A stretch of 7,194 bases of DNA, taken from positions 1 to 7,194 of the forward strand of contig JAQVTZ010000096.1 of NCBI GenBank assembly GCA_028699795.1. The letters run 5' to 3'. This stretch comes from Clostridia bacterium (GTDB lineage: Bacteria > Bacillota > Clostridia > Christensenellales > DTU072). The position numbers were made by a program, and so were the translations under genes. Below are positions 7,193 to 7,194 of this stretch, in pieces (within the stretch, counting starts at the first letter, position 1; each line of letters begins with the position of its first letter). The notes beneath the pieces are model-generated. The model had not been told where the DNA came from. It did no database searches and saw nothing but the letters and a program-made list of their open reading frames with translations.

Positions 7193-7194
7193 CG

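Noticed and set aside
1..7194. Possible DNA-level direct repeats, CRISPR or mobile element ends
   Set aside because: Repeats are at protein level only. I found no regularly spaced identical DNA units, terminal inverted repeats or transposase motifs by eye; a self dot plot would settle it.

Overview
The whole window is one uninterrupted reading frame on the + strand. Read from base 2, it runs 2,397 codons to base 7192 with no stop, and it is open at both ends, so the start codon, signal peptide, C-terminus and any promoter or terminator lie outside. The other two + frames and the minus strand hold only short ORFs that overlap this frame, and I treat them as shadows. There is no intergenic sequence and no RNA gene, CRISPR array or mobile element that I can see.

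The encoded protein is a very large, beta-rich, cysteine-poor (9 Cys in 2,397 residues), Tyr/Asn/Asp-rich repeat protein. I divide it into 24 tandem modules of about 75 to 130 residues, followed by a non-repeat segment. There are two main module types. Type B has a Y-D/N-G or Y-G hook, then A-G-x-Y, N-Y-x-G and a closing strand that ends in I-x-K-A; it matches the MBG family of bacterial surface repeats. Type A has Y-G-Q-x-L, then G-x-F/W, F-x-P-x-x-x-x-x-Y and a closing strand that ends in K; it is an Ig-like or MBG-related module often interleaved with type B. The last module (6641-6898) is a clear YDG-type domain. From 6899 onward the repeat pattern stops and a different beta-rich segment begins, which is probably the C-terminal domain that precedes a membrane or wall anchor.

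The organism is probably an anaerobic, gut-type Firmicute (Clostridia, Christensenellales-like). This rests on protein type, a moderate GC that looks near the low 40s percent by eye, mixed use of AGA and CGN for Arg, and standard-code TGG for Trp with no in-frame TGA. It is inference; no taxonomic marker is present.

The likely role is an extracellular stalk or adhesin that projects a distal N-terminal domain, not visible here, away from the cell. No enzymatic motif is visible. The unusual points are the size and heterogeneity of the array, two modules with roughly 40-residue insertions (one of which looks helical), a 127-residue-spaced pair of near-matching hooks, and the change to a non-repeat C-terminal segment.
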